In this document: positions 9,575 through 20,586 of the stretch, piece after piece
Position numbering within the stretch: position 1 is the first letter of the stretch
Layout: each line of letters opens with the position of its first letter
From: Hydractinia symbiolongicarpus
Taxonomy: Eukaryota > Cnidaria > Hydrozoa > Anthoathecata > Hydractiniidae
DNA length: 64,000 bases
NCBI RefSeq assembly: GCF_029227915.1
Contig: NC_079879.1
Span: 15,126,001-15,190,000 of the forward strand
Direction of reading: 5' to 3'
The notes under the pieces: generated by a model
What the model was told of the DNA's origin: nothing
The model's database searches: none
Seen by the model: the letters and a program-made list of their open reading frames with translations, nothing else
Position numbers and translations under genes: made by a program

Positions 9575-9907
9575 GATGGTTTTACAAGATAACAAAAACT
9601 GCTTGCGTGTTGTTATTTATTTATGTTTTATTATCATTGATGGTATTACCACACTGGCAAGAGGACATTATAATTCATAGGGCACGACAGGTGAGGGTGG
9701 GGAGGGACCCATGGGACGGGGAGGGGGCCCGGGGGACACGACAGGGGAGGGGGGTTTTGGACGGATATTATAGAGCATGCCCGCTTATTTAACGTAAAGT
9801 GGTAAAGTGCTAAGGGGTGGTATGGACCTTTTTACGTTGATTTAACGGGTATGCACGCTTATTTGACATGATTGCACTAACATCCGCCTTTTCCTATCTC
9901 TACTTCG
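9575..9907. other. Spacer with G-rich tract
   Basis: Positions about 9690-9757 are strikingly G-rich for this AT-rich window (runs such as GGGGAGGG, GGGACGGGGAGGGGG, GGGGAGGGGGG) and could form G-quadruplexes on the plus strand. A 75-codon ORF at 9565-9792 crosses it, with a hydrophobic start (ACVLLFIYVLLSLMVL) but low-complexity remainder. I do not call it a gene. Confidence 0.6.
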
Positions 9908-10135
9908 GTATGATGATTGGTAGGATACAGACGATAAGTTGGTTGCGATAAGTCAAAACAGGTGGTAATTGTGGTATGATGATTGGTAGGGTACAGACAA
10001 TATGTTGATAGCGATAAGTCGAAAGGGTATGGTAATTGTGGTGTGATGATTGGTAGGGTACAGACGATATGTTGATAGCGATAAGTCGAAAAGGTATGGT
10101 AATTGTGGTATGATGATTGGTAGGGTATAGATAAA
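9908..10135 (+). repeat. 67-bp minisatellite, about 3.4 copies
   Basis: Units start GTATGATGATTGGTAGGGTA at 9908, 9974, 10041 and 10108 (spacing 66, 67, 67). The same unit recurs at 11160-11400, so the block was duplicated as part of a larger composite. Confidence 0.9.
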
Positions 10136-10241
10136 ATAGATATGCAACTGGATATCAAATGTATCCATAGTTATCGTAACAATCACAGACATTTGTTAGG
10201 CTGTTTTATGACCCTCCACCTCCACCTCCACCTACAACAAC

Positions 10242-10500
10242 ACCATTAATAATCAGCATAATGCTGTAATGTTAAAGCACCTTGTTTAGGTTGCATTTGG
10301 TCCGGTATGTTAATAATTAGCATAATGCTGTAATGTTAAAGCACCTTGTTTGGGTTGCATTTGGTCCGGTATGTTAATAATTAGCATAATGCTGTAATGT
10401 TAAAGCACCTTGTTTGGGTTGCATTTGGTCCGGTATGTTAATAATTAGCATAATGCTGTAATGTTAAAGCACTTTGTTTATGTTTTGAATTTGGACCTGT
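10242..10500 (+). repeat. 64-bp minisatellite, 4 copies
   Basis: The ATGCTGTAATGTTAAAGCAC core recurs at 10261, 10325, 10389 and 10453 at exactly 64-bp spacing. The last copy is diverged. The repeat is preceded by a CCACCTCCACCTCCACC tract also seen in part at about 11488-11505. Confidence 0.92.
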
Positions 10501-10795
10501 ATGTTAATACACATTTTCTTTTTATAAGCAATTTTTTTATAAGTTACTGAACTTATGAGAAAAGAAAATTACAAAACTTCTTTGTTGCACACTTCACTTT
10601 ATTTTCAAGAAATTTCTTTTTTACCAAAAATATGACTTCTTTTCTTTTCTCCCTGTTTACATATATATTTAAAAAGATTAGTTAAATAAAATTAAGCAAC
10701 CATTAAGAAATTTCAGTACTAGATATTGGCTAAAAAATAACTGAAGATCTGACCAAACCCCTAAGTTGTTTATAAAAAAAAATTATGCAATCAGC
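10501..10795. other. AT-rich spacer
   Basis: A/T-rich sequence between two minisatellites. No ORF, repeat or RNA is recognisable. Confidence 0.6.
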
Positions 10796-11125
10796 TCAAT
10801 GCTGTAATGCACCTTGTTCAGGTTGCATGTGCACCTTGTTCAGGTTGCAATTGGCCTACAGCGCCATTAATAATCAGCACAAAGCTGTAATGTTAATGCA
10901 CCTTGTTCAGGTTGCAATTGGCCTAAAACGCCATTAATAATCAGCACAAAGCTGTAATGTTAATGCACCTTGTTCAGGCTGCAATTGGCCTACAACGCCA
11001 TTAATAATCAGCACAAAGCTGTAATGTTAATGCACCTTGTTCAGGTTGCAATTGGCTTACAACGCCATTAATAATCAGCACAAAGCCGTAATGTTAATGC
11101 ACTTTGTTCAGGTTGCATTCGGGCA
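10796..11125 (+). repeat. 67-bp minisatellite, about 4-5 copies (GCACCTTGTTCAGGTTGCA type)
   Basis: CCATTAATAATCAGCAC recurs at 10864, 10931, 10998 and 11065 (67-bp spacing). The unit shares GCACCTTGTT..GGTTGCA with the 64-bp repeat at 10242-10500, so the two arrays are diverged relatives. Confidence 0.9.
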
Positions 11126-11159
11126 TGCGCCTCCTCCTTCGCACACTCCATATGTTTTA

Positions 11160-11400
11160 TGCGATATGAGTCGAAATGGTATGGTAATTGTGGTATGATA
11201 ATCGGTAGGGTACAGACGACGAAACGGTATGGTATAATTGTGGTATGATGATCGGTAGGGTACAGACAATATGTTATTTGCGACAAGTCGAAACGGTATG
11301 GTAATTGTTGTATGATGATCGGTAGGGTAGAAACGATATGTTATAATTGCGATAAGTCAAAATGGTATGGTATTGTGGTATGATGATAGATGGGGTACGG
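11160..11400 (+). repeat. Second array of the 67-bp GTATGATGAT repeat, degenerate
   Basis: Degenerate copies of the unit found at 9908-10135, with one shortened copy around 11220-11250. It is followed by a unique piece (ATAGATATGCAACTGGATATC...) that also follows the first array at about 10136, showing that the whole composite was duplicated. Confidence 0.85.
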
Positions 11401-11802
11401 ATGAAATAATAGATATGCAACTGGATATCAAATGTCTCTATGGTTAATGTAACAATCACAGACCTTTGTAAGGCTGTGTTATGACCCTTCCCCTCCACCT
11501 CCAACAACACTATTAATAATCAGTATAAAGCTGTAATGTCAATGCACCTTGTTCAGGTTGCATTTGCACCTTTCTCATAATTAGAATGGTTTTTAGTGGC
11601 CAAGATTGTGATTGTCTGCAAAATAGGTGAATTCAGATTGTAATTATCATTATGAATGAGATAGGCATATTATACATGTGCAATTTACAGATGGTGAAGG
11701 ACAAACTGTATCTTCAATACCATCATCACAAAACTGGTCAAGTTCTTTCAACAAGTTAATATACTTTTCCATAGTGATATTGTATTTTTTGACAGTTTTA
11801 TT
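11401..11802. other. Duplicated unique segment and Helitron 3' flank
   Basis: 11408-11560 is a diverged copy of about 10137-10290 (shared ATAGATATGCAACTGGATAT and AACAATCACAGAC). The rest is non-coding sequence downstream of the Helitron helicase frame (minus strand). The minisatellites to the left may belong to the Helitron 3' region. A CTRR end could not be fixed. Confidence 0.5.
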
Positions 11803-13424
11803 CTATAATGCCTTCAGGCGTTTCTCTTCCTCTTGTCTGGCTTTCATACGGGGATGTGTATTAATGTACAAGAGTCGTTCTTGAGTAATTGGTTCGACAA
11901 GTGCCCAATTTCTTTCTTTTTCGCATCTGGAGAATGCAGTGTAAGCTGTACCAAGGTTATTTTTTTCCATCTGAATTGATTGTTGTAACTTGATACGCAT
12001 GTGGGTGGCAGTTTTACCATCTCCAATTGACATACCCTGACTTTTGGCAATAGTTATTGCATATCCTGGCATTAACGGCAGGCCATTTCTGCTGCAACAA
12101 TCAGACTCACATCGACCTTCAACAGCAGTAATTGGTATCCATTTCGGATGTTCTTGAATCCATGACGAGCCTTTATAATTTGGGAAATCGACTACAACAG
12201 CTATTGGAAATTCAGGTGGTGACATATTTGGTGAATAAAGGATTTCAATTACTTTTCCCATGCACCATTATTTAGGCCAAGGCCTGTAAGACCCTTTTGG
12301 TTCTTGGTAAGGATTACAGTTGCACCAACTGCCATTAAAGATCTTAGTGGTATTTGACCCAGTTGCTTATCAGTTAAAGAGTGATGTTTACCACGTCCTC
12401 TTGATGGAATAACAGCAACTGGCACACCAAGGTTAGCTAATTTATTATGGTTTTCTTCATTAACTTCATTCCATGTTTCCATTAATGTAAGGACGCGACC
12501 ATGCAAAAAGTTACATTTTTCGGCATGGGGCAAAGCATTTTCATAACGACTATTTATATCTTGCCAGTCTTGTTGAGTAATCGATCCATTGCGTATTCTA
12601 AGTAGCCGCTGTAGAAGGGCCAACTGATCGGGTCTTTGGCGCATTGTTTCTGTAAGAACAATAACATCGTGAAATGAGCGATAGATTGCATAACCAGCAA
12701 AGTTGATTGTGGAATCATCATGTTTCGGCGGCTGATGTAAATCCAAAGCACGAATTGGTCCAAGTTGACCAAGGTCCCCAAAGAAATTGACAGTTGGTAC
12801 ACCTCTATAATAATTATCAAAGTCTCCTGTTGCCTCACATAATCTTTGGCTGCACCAAGCCACTAGAAGCTTCGACTGCATGCTACGTTCATCAATATTA
12901 AGTTGAATCAATTTCAGTTCATTGTTTTCATGCATGCCTGTATATTTTCTTAGCTTTCTTAGAGCTACATCACCCAACGGATAGTCAGAAAGCTGGACAG
13001 AATTTAAATTCTTATCTTTTTTAAGTTTGTGTGGTGGTGGAGTCATTGAGTGTATAGTGCGACCATTAGGTATGAGGACTGATGCTGCCCCAGTTGGGGC
13101 CAAGTTCATAACAGCAGAATTTCGCTTAAAAATACGACGAACGATTCTAGTAAGCGCGGTAATGATGAATGTTTTCCCGACACCAGCTGTTCCTTGTATT
13201 AATAAACGTATTGGCTGGGTACCTGTTGGCAAAGTTCCTTTTGCGACTTGTAATAAATGCTGAAGATTTATACCAATGACTGTTCTTTATAATTCATTAG
13301 CATTTAAGATGTTTATTTGGGGTAAAGTACAATCTTCAGCATGCTTCAATTCATTTTTTTCTGCTTCTTCAGATATAGATTGTAACCATATGTCAGCATT
13401 AATTGGCCATTGACTACCAAAACT
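11803..13424 (-). pseudogene. PIF1-like Helitron helicase domain (broken)
   Basis: Superfamily 1B DNA helicase of a rolling-circle transposon, unwinding DNA for transposition. The main open part (13232-12249) starts near a Walker A motif GTAGVGKTF (K codon near 13174), followed by APTGAAS, a Walker B-like NFFGDLGQLGP, LTETMRQRPDQ and GATVILTKN. After a one-base frameshift around 12255 the frame continues (12261-11803) with PGYAITIAKSQGMSIG and AYTAFSR, the C-terminal helicase motifs. Upstream coding sequence to 13424 is readable but has an in-frame TAA around 13290. Sequence order and motif spacing fit a full Helitron helicase. At least three lesions make it inactive. Confidence 0.88.
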
Positions 13425-14060
13425 TTAAATTGCATAATTATTCCAATCAAATGTAGGCCCACCATCAGGAAGAACCTGTTGTACATTCGGCTCATTGATA
13501 TCAGCAACATGGTGCCTAGCAATATCTCTCATTATTGCTCTACCTATGTTCATTTGTGCAATGGCAGAATTTTGGGAACATTGGGAACTTGCATCTGTAT
13601 ATTGTGATGATTGATCCGAACACTGAGTATTGGTTTCAATATTGATTGCACGGGTGTGACTTTGTGTTCTCTCGCTTTTTTTATCGAATGATTGTTTAGC
13701 CTCTTTCAATGAATCAATTAATATTGATGGGCATTCTTCAGTTTGAACAAGGGAAGCCAAAGCAGCAGCAAATGACTCATGTTGTCCTTTCAAATCTTCG
13801 GTATTGTGCCACGTTCCAACAGAAAATATAATGAGCATAGCTTTTGCATAGTCCTCAGTAACAGGCCAGAAAGGTTTTGTAGATATTCCTGTAAAAACTG
13901 GGACGTGATCTACTTTGCAGGTACAATTACACTTTTTGCTCCAGTTCCATAATGATATTTCTGGCTCAGTTTCTCTCCGCTTATCACTTAAGTATTTGTC
14001 TAATGCGCTACTTTTTGTAACAGTTCCATCTTCACCAGACGTATCCAAGGCTCGGAAACC
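13425..14060 (-). pseudogene. Helitron Rep-Helicase linker region
   Basis: The open frame 14048-13425 (207 codons) belongs between Rep and helicase in Helitrons. It contains a DHVPVFTG...KPFWPVTEDYAKAMLIIF segment that I recognise as conserved in Helitron proteins of this type, followed by a Ser/Gln-rich low-complexity stretch. It is cut off at its N-terminal side by the insertion at about 14061 and ends at a premature TAA at 13425, after which coding similarity continues toward the helicase. Confidence 0.75.
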
Positions 14061-14062
14061 AC

Positions 14063-14283
<221 letters not shown>

Positions 14284-14523
14284 TCTTTATACAGGTTTAT
14301 CTACGTCAGTATAATATACACAAGATATATGTAAATGTTACTGCTATCAATGAGAGACCTGTGTAAAACAAAAATAACAAAATATAAAATTTTCGAAGTA
14401 AGATTTAAACGGAGAGAAATAAAAAATTCGCGGATATTGAAAAATTAAGAGAATTGACCATATATGAGAAAATTAAAAATATTGTGAAAGACTGTGCGAA
14501 AAATTTTCAAGTATATCAAGAAA

Positions 14524-14639
14524 CACGATGTAAGAAACGACGGATGACGTCATCACACAATCCATACATTTGGCAGTGAGAGGACGTGGAAATTGTATTG
14601 TTCGTGTCGTTGGCATCAACCGTTCCTTCCTACATCGTG
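14524..14639. repeat. Imperfect inverted repeat (116 bp)
   Basis: CACGATGTAAGAAACGACGG at 14524-14543 pairs with CCGTTCCTTCCTACATCGTG at 14620-14639 (about 16 of 20 positions). The loop contains GATGACGTCATC, itself a perfect palindrome. It could be the terminal repeat of a tiny MITE inside the insertion. Confidence 0.5.
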
Positions 14640-14720
14640 GATGAACCAGAAAAGTTTAAAAATCATAATTGTTTACTAGTTTTTTAAATAAATTAAAATT
14701 AGTTTCTTTCCGAATACTAA

Positions 14721-17714
14721 CTGATACCAATGTATCGAAAATTTCTGGTACATCTAGTCAGACGACCACCACTATTAATGAAATCCGCCGCAGCACCTGG
14801 AACCTCTACTAAACCCGCAATTTTTTGAAGTAGTCGTTAAGCCAAATTTTTAACAGTGCTTCCATCATCAGTGTTTTCAATGAGATGGCGATAAACATGT
14901 ACTAAATCTTCCGTTGAGGCAGCACCTTTGCAAGCATAACTAGCAATGTATTTTTGTAGAGCGAGAAGGTTCTGATCGATAATGGGTTGACTATCACAAT
15001 TTGCTAGCCAACTAAGTAGGCGTGTTTTTACATGCATCATCAAGCGAGGATGATCCCGTGGTCCCTCATATCTAGGATGTTCCCCTTCTGTTATGACAGC
15101 ATTAAAAGGATGAATCTCTTTACCACTTATTTTTTTGGTTTGTGGATCAAGATCGCCAAAATGAAAGCGACAGTACTTCTGTGGAGCAGTATCTTTTTTA
15201 TTCTTACGGCGATAACGCAAACAATTGGAATTACAATTATGGAGGCCAATCCTGTTCACAAGATAGATATGTTGCTCTTTTATACCACCTTCATGACTAG
15301 TAACATCCGAAAATTCTTGTGCCAATGGGTTATGGTCCGGTGGAGCTTGAGTCCCCTCTGGTCTGGCCCATTGATCTTTGTTTGGAACCCAAGTTTAATT
15401 CCAGAAGTATCTATAATTTCATTTCCACCAGCAGGATGCAGTGAAGTAAACATTGGTGAAAAAATGTCATTACTGTCTTCATTTGTTGTTTGTAACAAAT
15501 TTTGAAGTTCTTGCGCTGCAGGTTTTAATGCTTGTGAGTCTGCAACATCATCAGACAAGCTTTCCATTATAGTTTTGACTTTCCGGGCATGTTTAGATGA
15601 CGATATTATTGCGTGTCCATGTATCTCACCTCGACTTTTAGCAAATTCATATCGCAACCAATAGTCATCATATTGAAATACTTCCTTACTAACTGTGGCG
15701 AAGTAATTTATAGTCCTTGCATCAAAATACTGTGTCACAATATGAAGATTTTGTAGAATCCTTTCCCGCTTGAATTTATTATCACTTTCCATTTGCTGGC
15801 GTACAGCATCTTCTTTTACATTGTTTATCAACGCATAATACTTAATAAGTAGTTCATGCAATGGTTTCCAATGAAATTCGGCACAACTGTTGGTATCAAA
15901 ATATGCTGGTAAATCGCCAAATTCATTTCGTCTAAAAAACAGCATGGCATCCAATTTTTTTTTTTGGTCTCTCCAGTATGGATCGGTATTTACCAGGTTT
16001 TTTCCAATACTAATAATTTTACGTGGAACTGAATCATCATCATTTTGTAAATTATCTCGAAGTTCAGCGATTGTGAGATGAGCATCATTTAATTGTTGGG
16101 AAACAAGAAAGCTACCCTGCTGCAATGCTTGCATTCGCAAACGCATATTTAATAAGAAAAATTTCAAGTACGGATGACGTGCTACACGATTATCAGAACA
16201 ATAATATATATGTTCGATGTATTCCTCAAAGTTAATTTTATTTAACCTTGGAACAGTTAAGTCACAATTTCCATTATAAAAAACAGTTGGGTATGCCATA
16301 GTAAAAAACCCAGGAGTTTTTAATTCCCGAATAGGCCGTTCTCGTGTATATTCTAAATTTGCATTCGCAACTGTGCCATGTTGAAGAGCTTGATTAACTG
16401 CATCTTCAGAACCCAAGAGCTTCTCCAGTACTATTCGTAACTCTTTGTCAGCATCTTTAGGTTCAACCGGGCAAACTAAACCAGAACGGGTTATACTCTC
16501 GTCATCGTCAGGTAAGTTTTGTTGAAATTGATTTTCAGCAGGACCCTTATCTCCTTCTGGTATGATATTTGGCAATTCCACAACTGGCAAATCAGGTAAT
16601 TCAGAACGCATCTCTAGTAAATTTTGAATGCGGTCATACTTTATTGAGACATCCTTATAGTATTCATTCGGCAGGAACTGGAAGTAGCATCCTTTTAAAG
16701 GTTTGTCAATGTGATCAAAGCCATTGTATTGATGTTTATTTTTAGTATCTGGACCTTCAACACCCCCTTCTGGGTATCCAAAACACAGTCCCCGTAATGC
16801 GTTTTCAACTTTACCCCTTTGCACAGTATACTGTTGAACTGAATTTTGAATTCCTTTCTTTTTAATAACCACTATTCCAACTTCTGACGGTAATGATGGC
16901 AGTTCAGTAGCAATTTGCATTCTTTGAGGAAAACTGATGCAATGACCTTTTGATGCAAGCATGCCATACCGCAGGAGGTGTATATTCATAATGACAGTAA
17001 TACGACGAATTAATGCTACTTCTAGTATGGTCAAATTTTGGAGATATGGTGGTACTGGTAAAAAATGCATATCATTATGACGAATGTTATCGTGTAACGG
17101 ACCCAAGTCGTCATTATCAGCTGACAGTATACCTGAAAATCTAGCAGGTGTCTTAACATTCTTTTTAAAACGACTAAGACTCTCCCTGTGACACCTATCA
17201 CACCTACCATCGCTGAATATTTTCCAAGGCTTAACAGCAATTGGTTTTGTTTCATTTTTTGCAGTAGGTCTTATTGGAGGTGTTGCGTGAAATACTGGTC
17301 GAGTTTCAAGACAAGTTTTACAGGTTGATAAACTATGTAATTTCTCACCTTCTTCAAACTGTATTACAGCAGCCACTACATCGGAATTTTGATGAATGGT
17401 TGCAGTTTCACTTCCAAAAATGTTGTCTTGATCACTGGACTGGTTGCCTGTGACAACTGTCGACATTGACTGTATGGTTGATGTTTTTGGTATGGACTGT
17501 TGTGTGGTTGGCAAATTTTTTGGTATTGACTGTTGTGAGGTTGGCAAATTTTCTGGTATCGTCTGTGCAATGATGAACTTGTTGGCATTAACTGAGTTGT
17601 TGATATGGAGTGTGTAGTTGGTAAATTTGTTGACAAAATATTATTCTGATTGTGTGTAGTGATTGGCAGTGTAACAGGCGGGTTTTTTAAAATTGAATTT
17701 TTCTGTTTACCCAC
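14721..17714 (-). pseudogene. Helitron Rep (HUH-like nuclease) region, frameshifted
   Basis: The Rep initiator cleaves and joins DNA during rolling-circle transposition. The main frame (17547-15280) has an N-terminal zinc-binding region (CKTCLETRP ... DGRCDRCHRES), a long conserved middle (ISFPQRMQIATELPSLPSEV; TPGFFTMAYPTVFYNGNCDLT) and the HxH motif RGEIHGHAI (His codons at about 15619-15621 and 15613-15615). A frameshift near 15370 moves the frame to 15325-14837, which holds the tyrosine motif QKYIASYACKG (Tyr codons near 14950 and 14938). A premature TAA follows at 14837, and readable Rep sequence continues to about 14721. Imperfect peptide repeats (QKICQPHNS) occur near the start. With the missing linkage, frameshift and stop it cannot make a working Rep. 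Confidence 0.85.
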
Positions 17715-18441
17715 AGCTGTTTTACAAACGGCTTTTTTGCATCTATAAGTTATTCACTTGCGCCTATTTTTTGTTTCGGTAATTGTTTCATTGACTTCAG
17801 GTTCTTCATATTTAAAGGTACTGTCCGATTAAAAATCAACTAAAATTTTGACAAAAAATTCTTATTTGGAACTAATTTCTATAAAATAATTAAATAATTA
17901 TTTGTTTTCTTTCCTTACACCAACTGAACAATATCTCATTCTTGTTTACAAAAAAGCATGCGGTCTCTCGCTTCGATTGTTTATATGGATGGCGGATGAT
18001 AGGCACTAAAGCGAGGCTGAAATAATATGTCGCGTGTGACGTATTTACCTGGAGCGCGCCGAACTGCCCAAAATAGATAAAACGTGGGCCAGGGCTGATA
18101 TTTTATTATATGTTTAAAAATTATGGTAATTTTACCCCCTGAATTGTGAAAAACCGCTTTTTATGAATTATTCATATGGAATTAAAAAATCGAAGGCGAG
18201 AGATGTGTCTAGACCTTAAGGTAAACACACACTGTGCTAATTCTGTACGAACCTAAGTAAGAAGCTTTCGCTAATAAAACTTGAAGTTCAATATGACTTT
18301 AGCCTTAGGGTTGCATAGTTGTTTCAGCTACTCTAAAGACAACCAATCAATAATTAAAAATTAGTTTCCTCTTCACTAGATGTCCCGCCACAGAGAGATT
18401 AGACTCAGATCGCACATTCAGTAAGGTTGAGAGGCAGAATA

Positions 18442-18603
18442 ATGTCGTGGTGCGCTGTTGTGAATTCCACTAACAACAGTCGAAAAAAACAGGATAAAAT
18501 TTTTTTTTCGCTGCTCAAGGATCCAAAAAAAAATCTTCCGTATAAGGAAAAACCAAAAGTCAGAGAAATATCTGAACGGAGGAAAGAAAAGGATGTTAAG
18601 GAG
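18442..18603 (+). pseudogene. THAP-like exon
   Basis: The ATG at 18442 opens MSWCAVVNSTNNSRKKQDKI..., followed by IFFSLLKDPKK: the spacing of an N-terminal THAP zinc-finger (C-x-x-x-C ... FF-x-P-K-D), with the second cysteine replaced by Ser. A splice donor GTGAGTA follows at 18604. Later exons were not recognised. The domain is probably non-functional because a zinc ligand is missing. Confidence 0.5.
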
Positions 18604-18837
18604 GTGAGTAGGGGCTGGTAACTAGGTGGTCGTTCGAAACTCTCTGTCATGGAGTGCCACCAAAGATGGTCACAGCGTACTCTTCAATAAAACCACCGCT
18701 CGGAATTCTTCGTGTTCCGTAATACATTTTTTATCTGAAAAATATTACAATATTACTCAATCACACTGGCATCTAAGAATTACTCATGAAGGATTAGAAA
18801 CTTTTATACCATGTAATTGAAAATATTTAATAGAGTC

Positions 18838-19902
18838 CAGTCTTTTTCAGGAGAGGCGTGCGATCGCACGCGCACGCCCTGGCACACGCCTAAATCGTTT
18901 CAGGCGTGTGATTAATCGCACGCCTGAAAAATAAATATTGAGTTTTCAAAATCAACCTATAAAATCCATTTTGTAGCGTGCGATGTAGCGTGCGATGGCA
19001 GCCCTCGAAATAATTTTTGGACAGTCGTCAGACAAAACGTCCGATAGATTTCCGTATTGGTCGGACACTTTTAGATCTCAGAAATTATTGAATAGTCCTG
19101 GTCCTTTTAATCCACGAGCAAGCCTATTCATAGCCAACCTGACCATCCTAGCTAATTCACCGACTCCTGACTTAGTTAAAAGAACTACGTAGACATAAAT
19201 CTCTTTTGCCTGGCCCCTTCGTCGTTGGTAACCAGGTCTTACACAAGAAATCCAGCCATGCGGTTCTTAACTAATGCGGAGGTGAACGCCGACGGAGCAC
19301 GGATGAAGCAAGTCTGCAAAACTGCACTTACAGGCGGAATAGACATTTTATCATGGATTTAATTGTAGATAATTTCTTCATTTGACAAAATAATTGGAAA
19401 CCATAGCAGGTCCGAATTTAATGGATTTTTTCTTTATGCCTGTAAAACAGAAACCCACGGGCGGTATAAATTTTTTTCTGTAAAAATTTTGTTAAAGTGT
19501 AGCTGAACTTTTTGAATGAATTTTGAAGTTTTATTTAAGCCACGTGGATAAAGATTTTTTTTAATTTGAAAACAAAGCATATTTTTGCCTATTTGCTTGT
19601 GAAAAATAAACAATAAATATAAAAATGACAGTATAGTCATGCATACTATTTCGGACATGTAGAAAAGGAAGTTAAGATTGAGAGAGTCGCTATACCAGTA
19701 GACGCTCGATCATCGTGTTTGGGGTTCACGATTTAAAACGTCCCCCACTTTTCTACCGCAAAATGAATGCGCAACAAAAATAACCTCGGAGCCCGTATCG
19801 CAGGCGTAACATTCTTTGCACGTGCGTTTTACATCGCACGCGTTACTTGATTTACACGTGCGAATCATCGCACACCTACTCAAATATTCCTGAAAAAGAC
19901 TG
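18838..19902. mobile_element. 1065-bp non-autonomous transposon nested in the TTAA element
   Basis: Terminal inverted repeats CAGTCTTTTTCAGGA (18838-18852) and TCCTGAAAAAGACTG (19888-19902) are flanked by the direct repeat AGAGTC (18832-18837 and 19903-19908). Just inside both ends are clusters of GTGCGATCGCACG-like palindromes (about 18857-18990 and 19810-19875), giving long subterminal inverted structure. It has no coding capacity. The 6-bp duplication is unusual for hAT (8 bp); Dada and IS3EU-type elements make 6-7 bp. Superfamily not assigned. Confidence 0.8.
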
Positions 19903-19931
19903 AGAGTCTGTCTCGTGACAGCAAAAACATT

Positions 19932-20090
19932 CTACACTTCAGAGGGCATCCTCTCACATTTAGGAGTAGGTGCAACAAGGTTTCCAATGTTATGTTCGTC
20001 TACGTCTTGAAAAGTCGGAACTAGCTCATCATTCGCTGTTCTTTCCGGCTCGAATTGAAATCCTAGAACCTGCGAATTATTTTCATTCAT
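19932..20090 (-). pseudogene. Exon with GFQFEPERT motif (P2X7-C-like transposon protein fragment)
   Basis: The ATG at 20090 opens 52 codons with VLGFQFEPERT followed by acidic sequence, ending at a stop at 19932. A related PYEFEP motif occurs in the fragment at 25689-26015, where it precedes a W-C-x-C-G-x-C ... C-C cysteine cluster. This looks like the start of the P2X7 C-terminal-like proteins abundant in cnidarian transposons. The nested insertion 24 bp downstream probably separated it from its cysteine-rich exon. Confidence 0.45.
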
Positions 20091-20425
20091 TGCTATCTTC
20101 ATGAAGAACTTTTTTAAACAAAGGAAAAAAAATATAAATAAACATTTAGTCGTTCGATGCGCAAGTCGGGGGGGGGTTCGCCTAATAAGAAGCCAGGTAA
20201 CTACGTCACAAGCAAAAATGTGCTGAATAATGAATTGACCCAGTCCTTTTGCCGCGTTTGAAAGTTCGTGAAGATGGTAGGCTAGTGCAGCAAGATCAAA
20301 ACAAACAAACGATGGTGCTAAGTATTGGATAAATCTTTGTTGTTTAAGAGTGCAATCTTCGTTATTTTTGATACTTGATAAAACAAAAGAAAAGATATTG
20401 TTTTTTAATCGGACAGTACCTTTAA

Positions 20426-20567
20426 TATTCAACTGAAGACACTTTTGCTTTAGAGCAAGTTCTTTATTTAAAAAATTATTAGTTTTAGGTCTGTTTTGTA
20501 TTACAACAGACATATGAGATTTCATTACTTTTTCCACTAGATCTTGCTTTTCCTTTAAAGTAATCAC
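20426..20567 (-). pseudogene. Helitron linker cut by the TTAA transposon
   Basis: The frame starting at ATG 20567 (MITLKEKQDLVEKVMKSH...) runs into the TTAA site at 20422 and then into transposon sequence. Similar basic/polar coding sequence resumes at 17811 on the other side of the insertion. It lies between the OTU ORF and Rep and was probably the OTU-Rep connection. Confidence 0.55.
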
Positions 20568-20586
20568 TTTCTCTTCACCATATTTT

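Larger units (their letters stand above)
17816..20421. mobile_element. TTAA-flanked DNA transposon (Kolobok/piggyBac-like), 2.6 kb, inserted in the Helitron
   Basis: The ends are inverted repeats AGGTACTGTCCGATTAAAAA (17816) and its reverse complement ending at 20421, flanked on both sides by TTAA (17812-17815 and 20422-20425). TTAA duplications are made by piggyBac and Kolobok elements. The AGG start and a THAP-like exon inside favour Kolobok. Inside are a plus-strand THAP-like exon (18442-18603), a minus-strand exon with GFQFEPERT (20090-19935) and a nested element (18838-19902). A 71-bp solo end of the same family lies at 27149-27219. It is not autonomous in its present state. Confidence 0.8.

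Noticed and set aside
9565-9792. 75-codon ORF with a hydrophobic start
   Set aside because: Overlaps the MITE end and the G-rich tract, has no motif, and most of it is low complexity.
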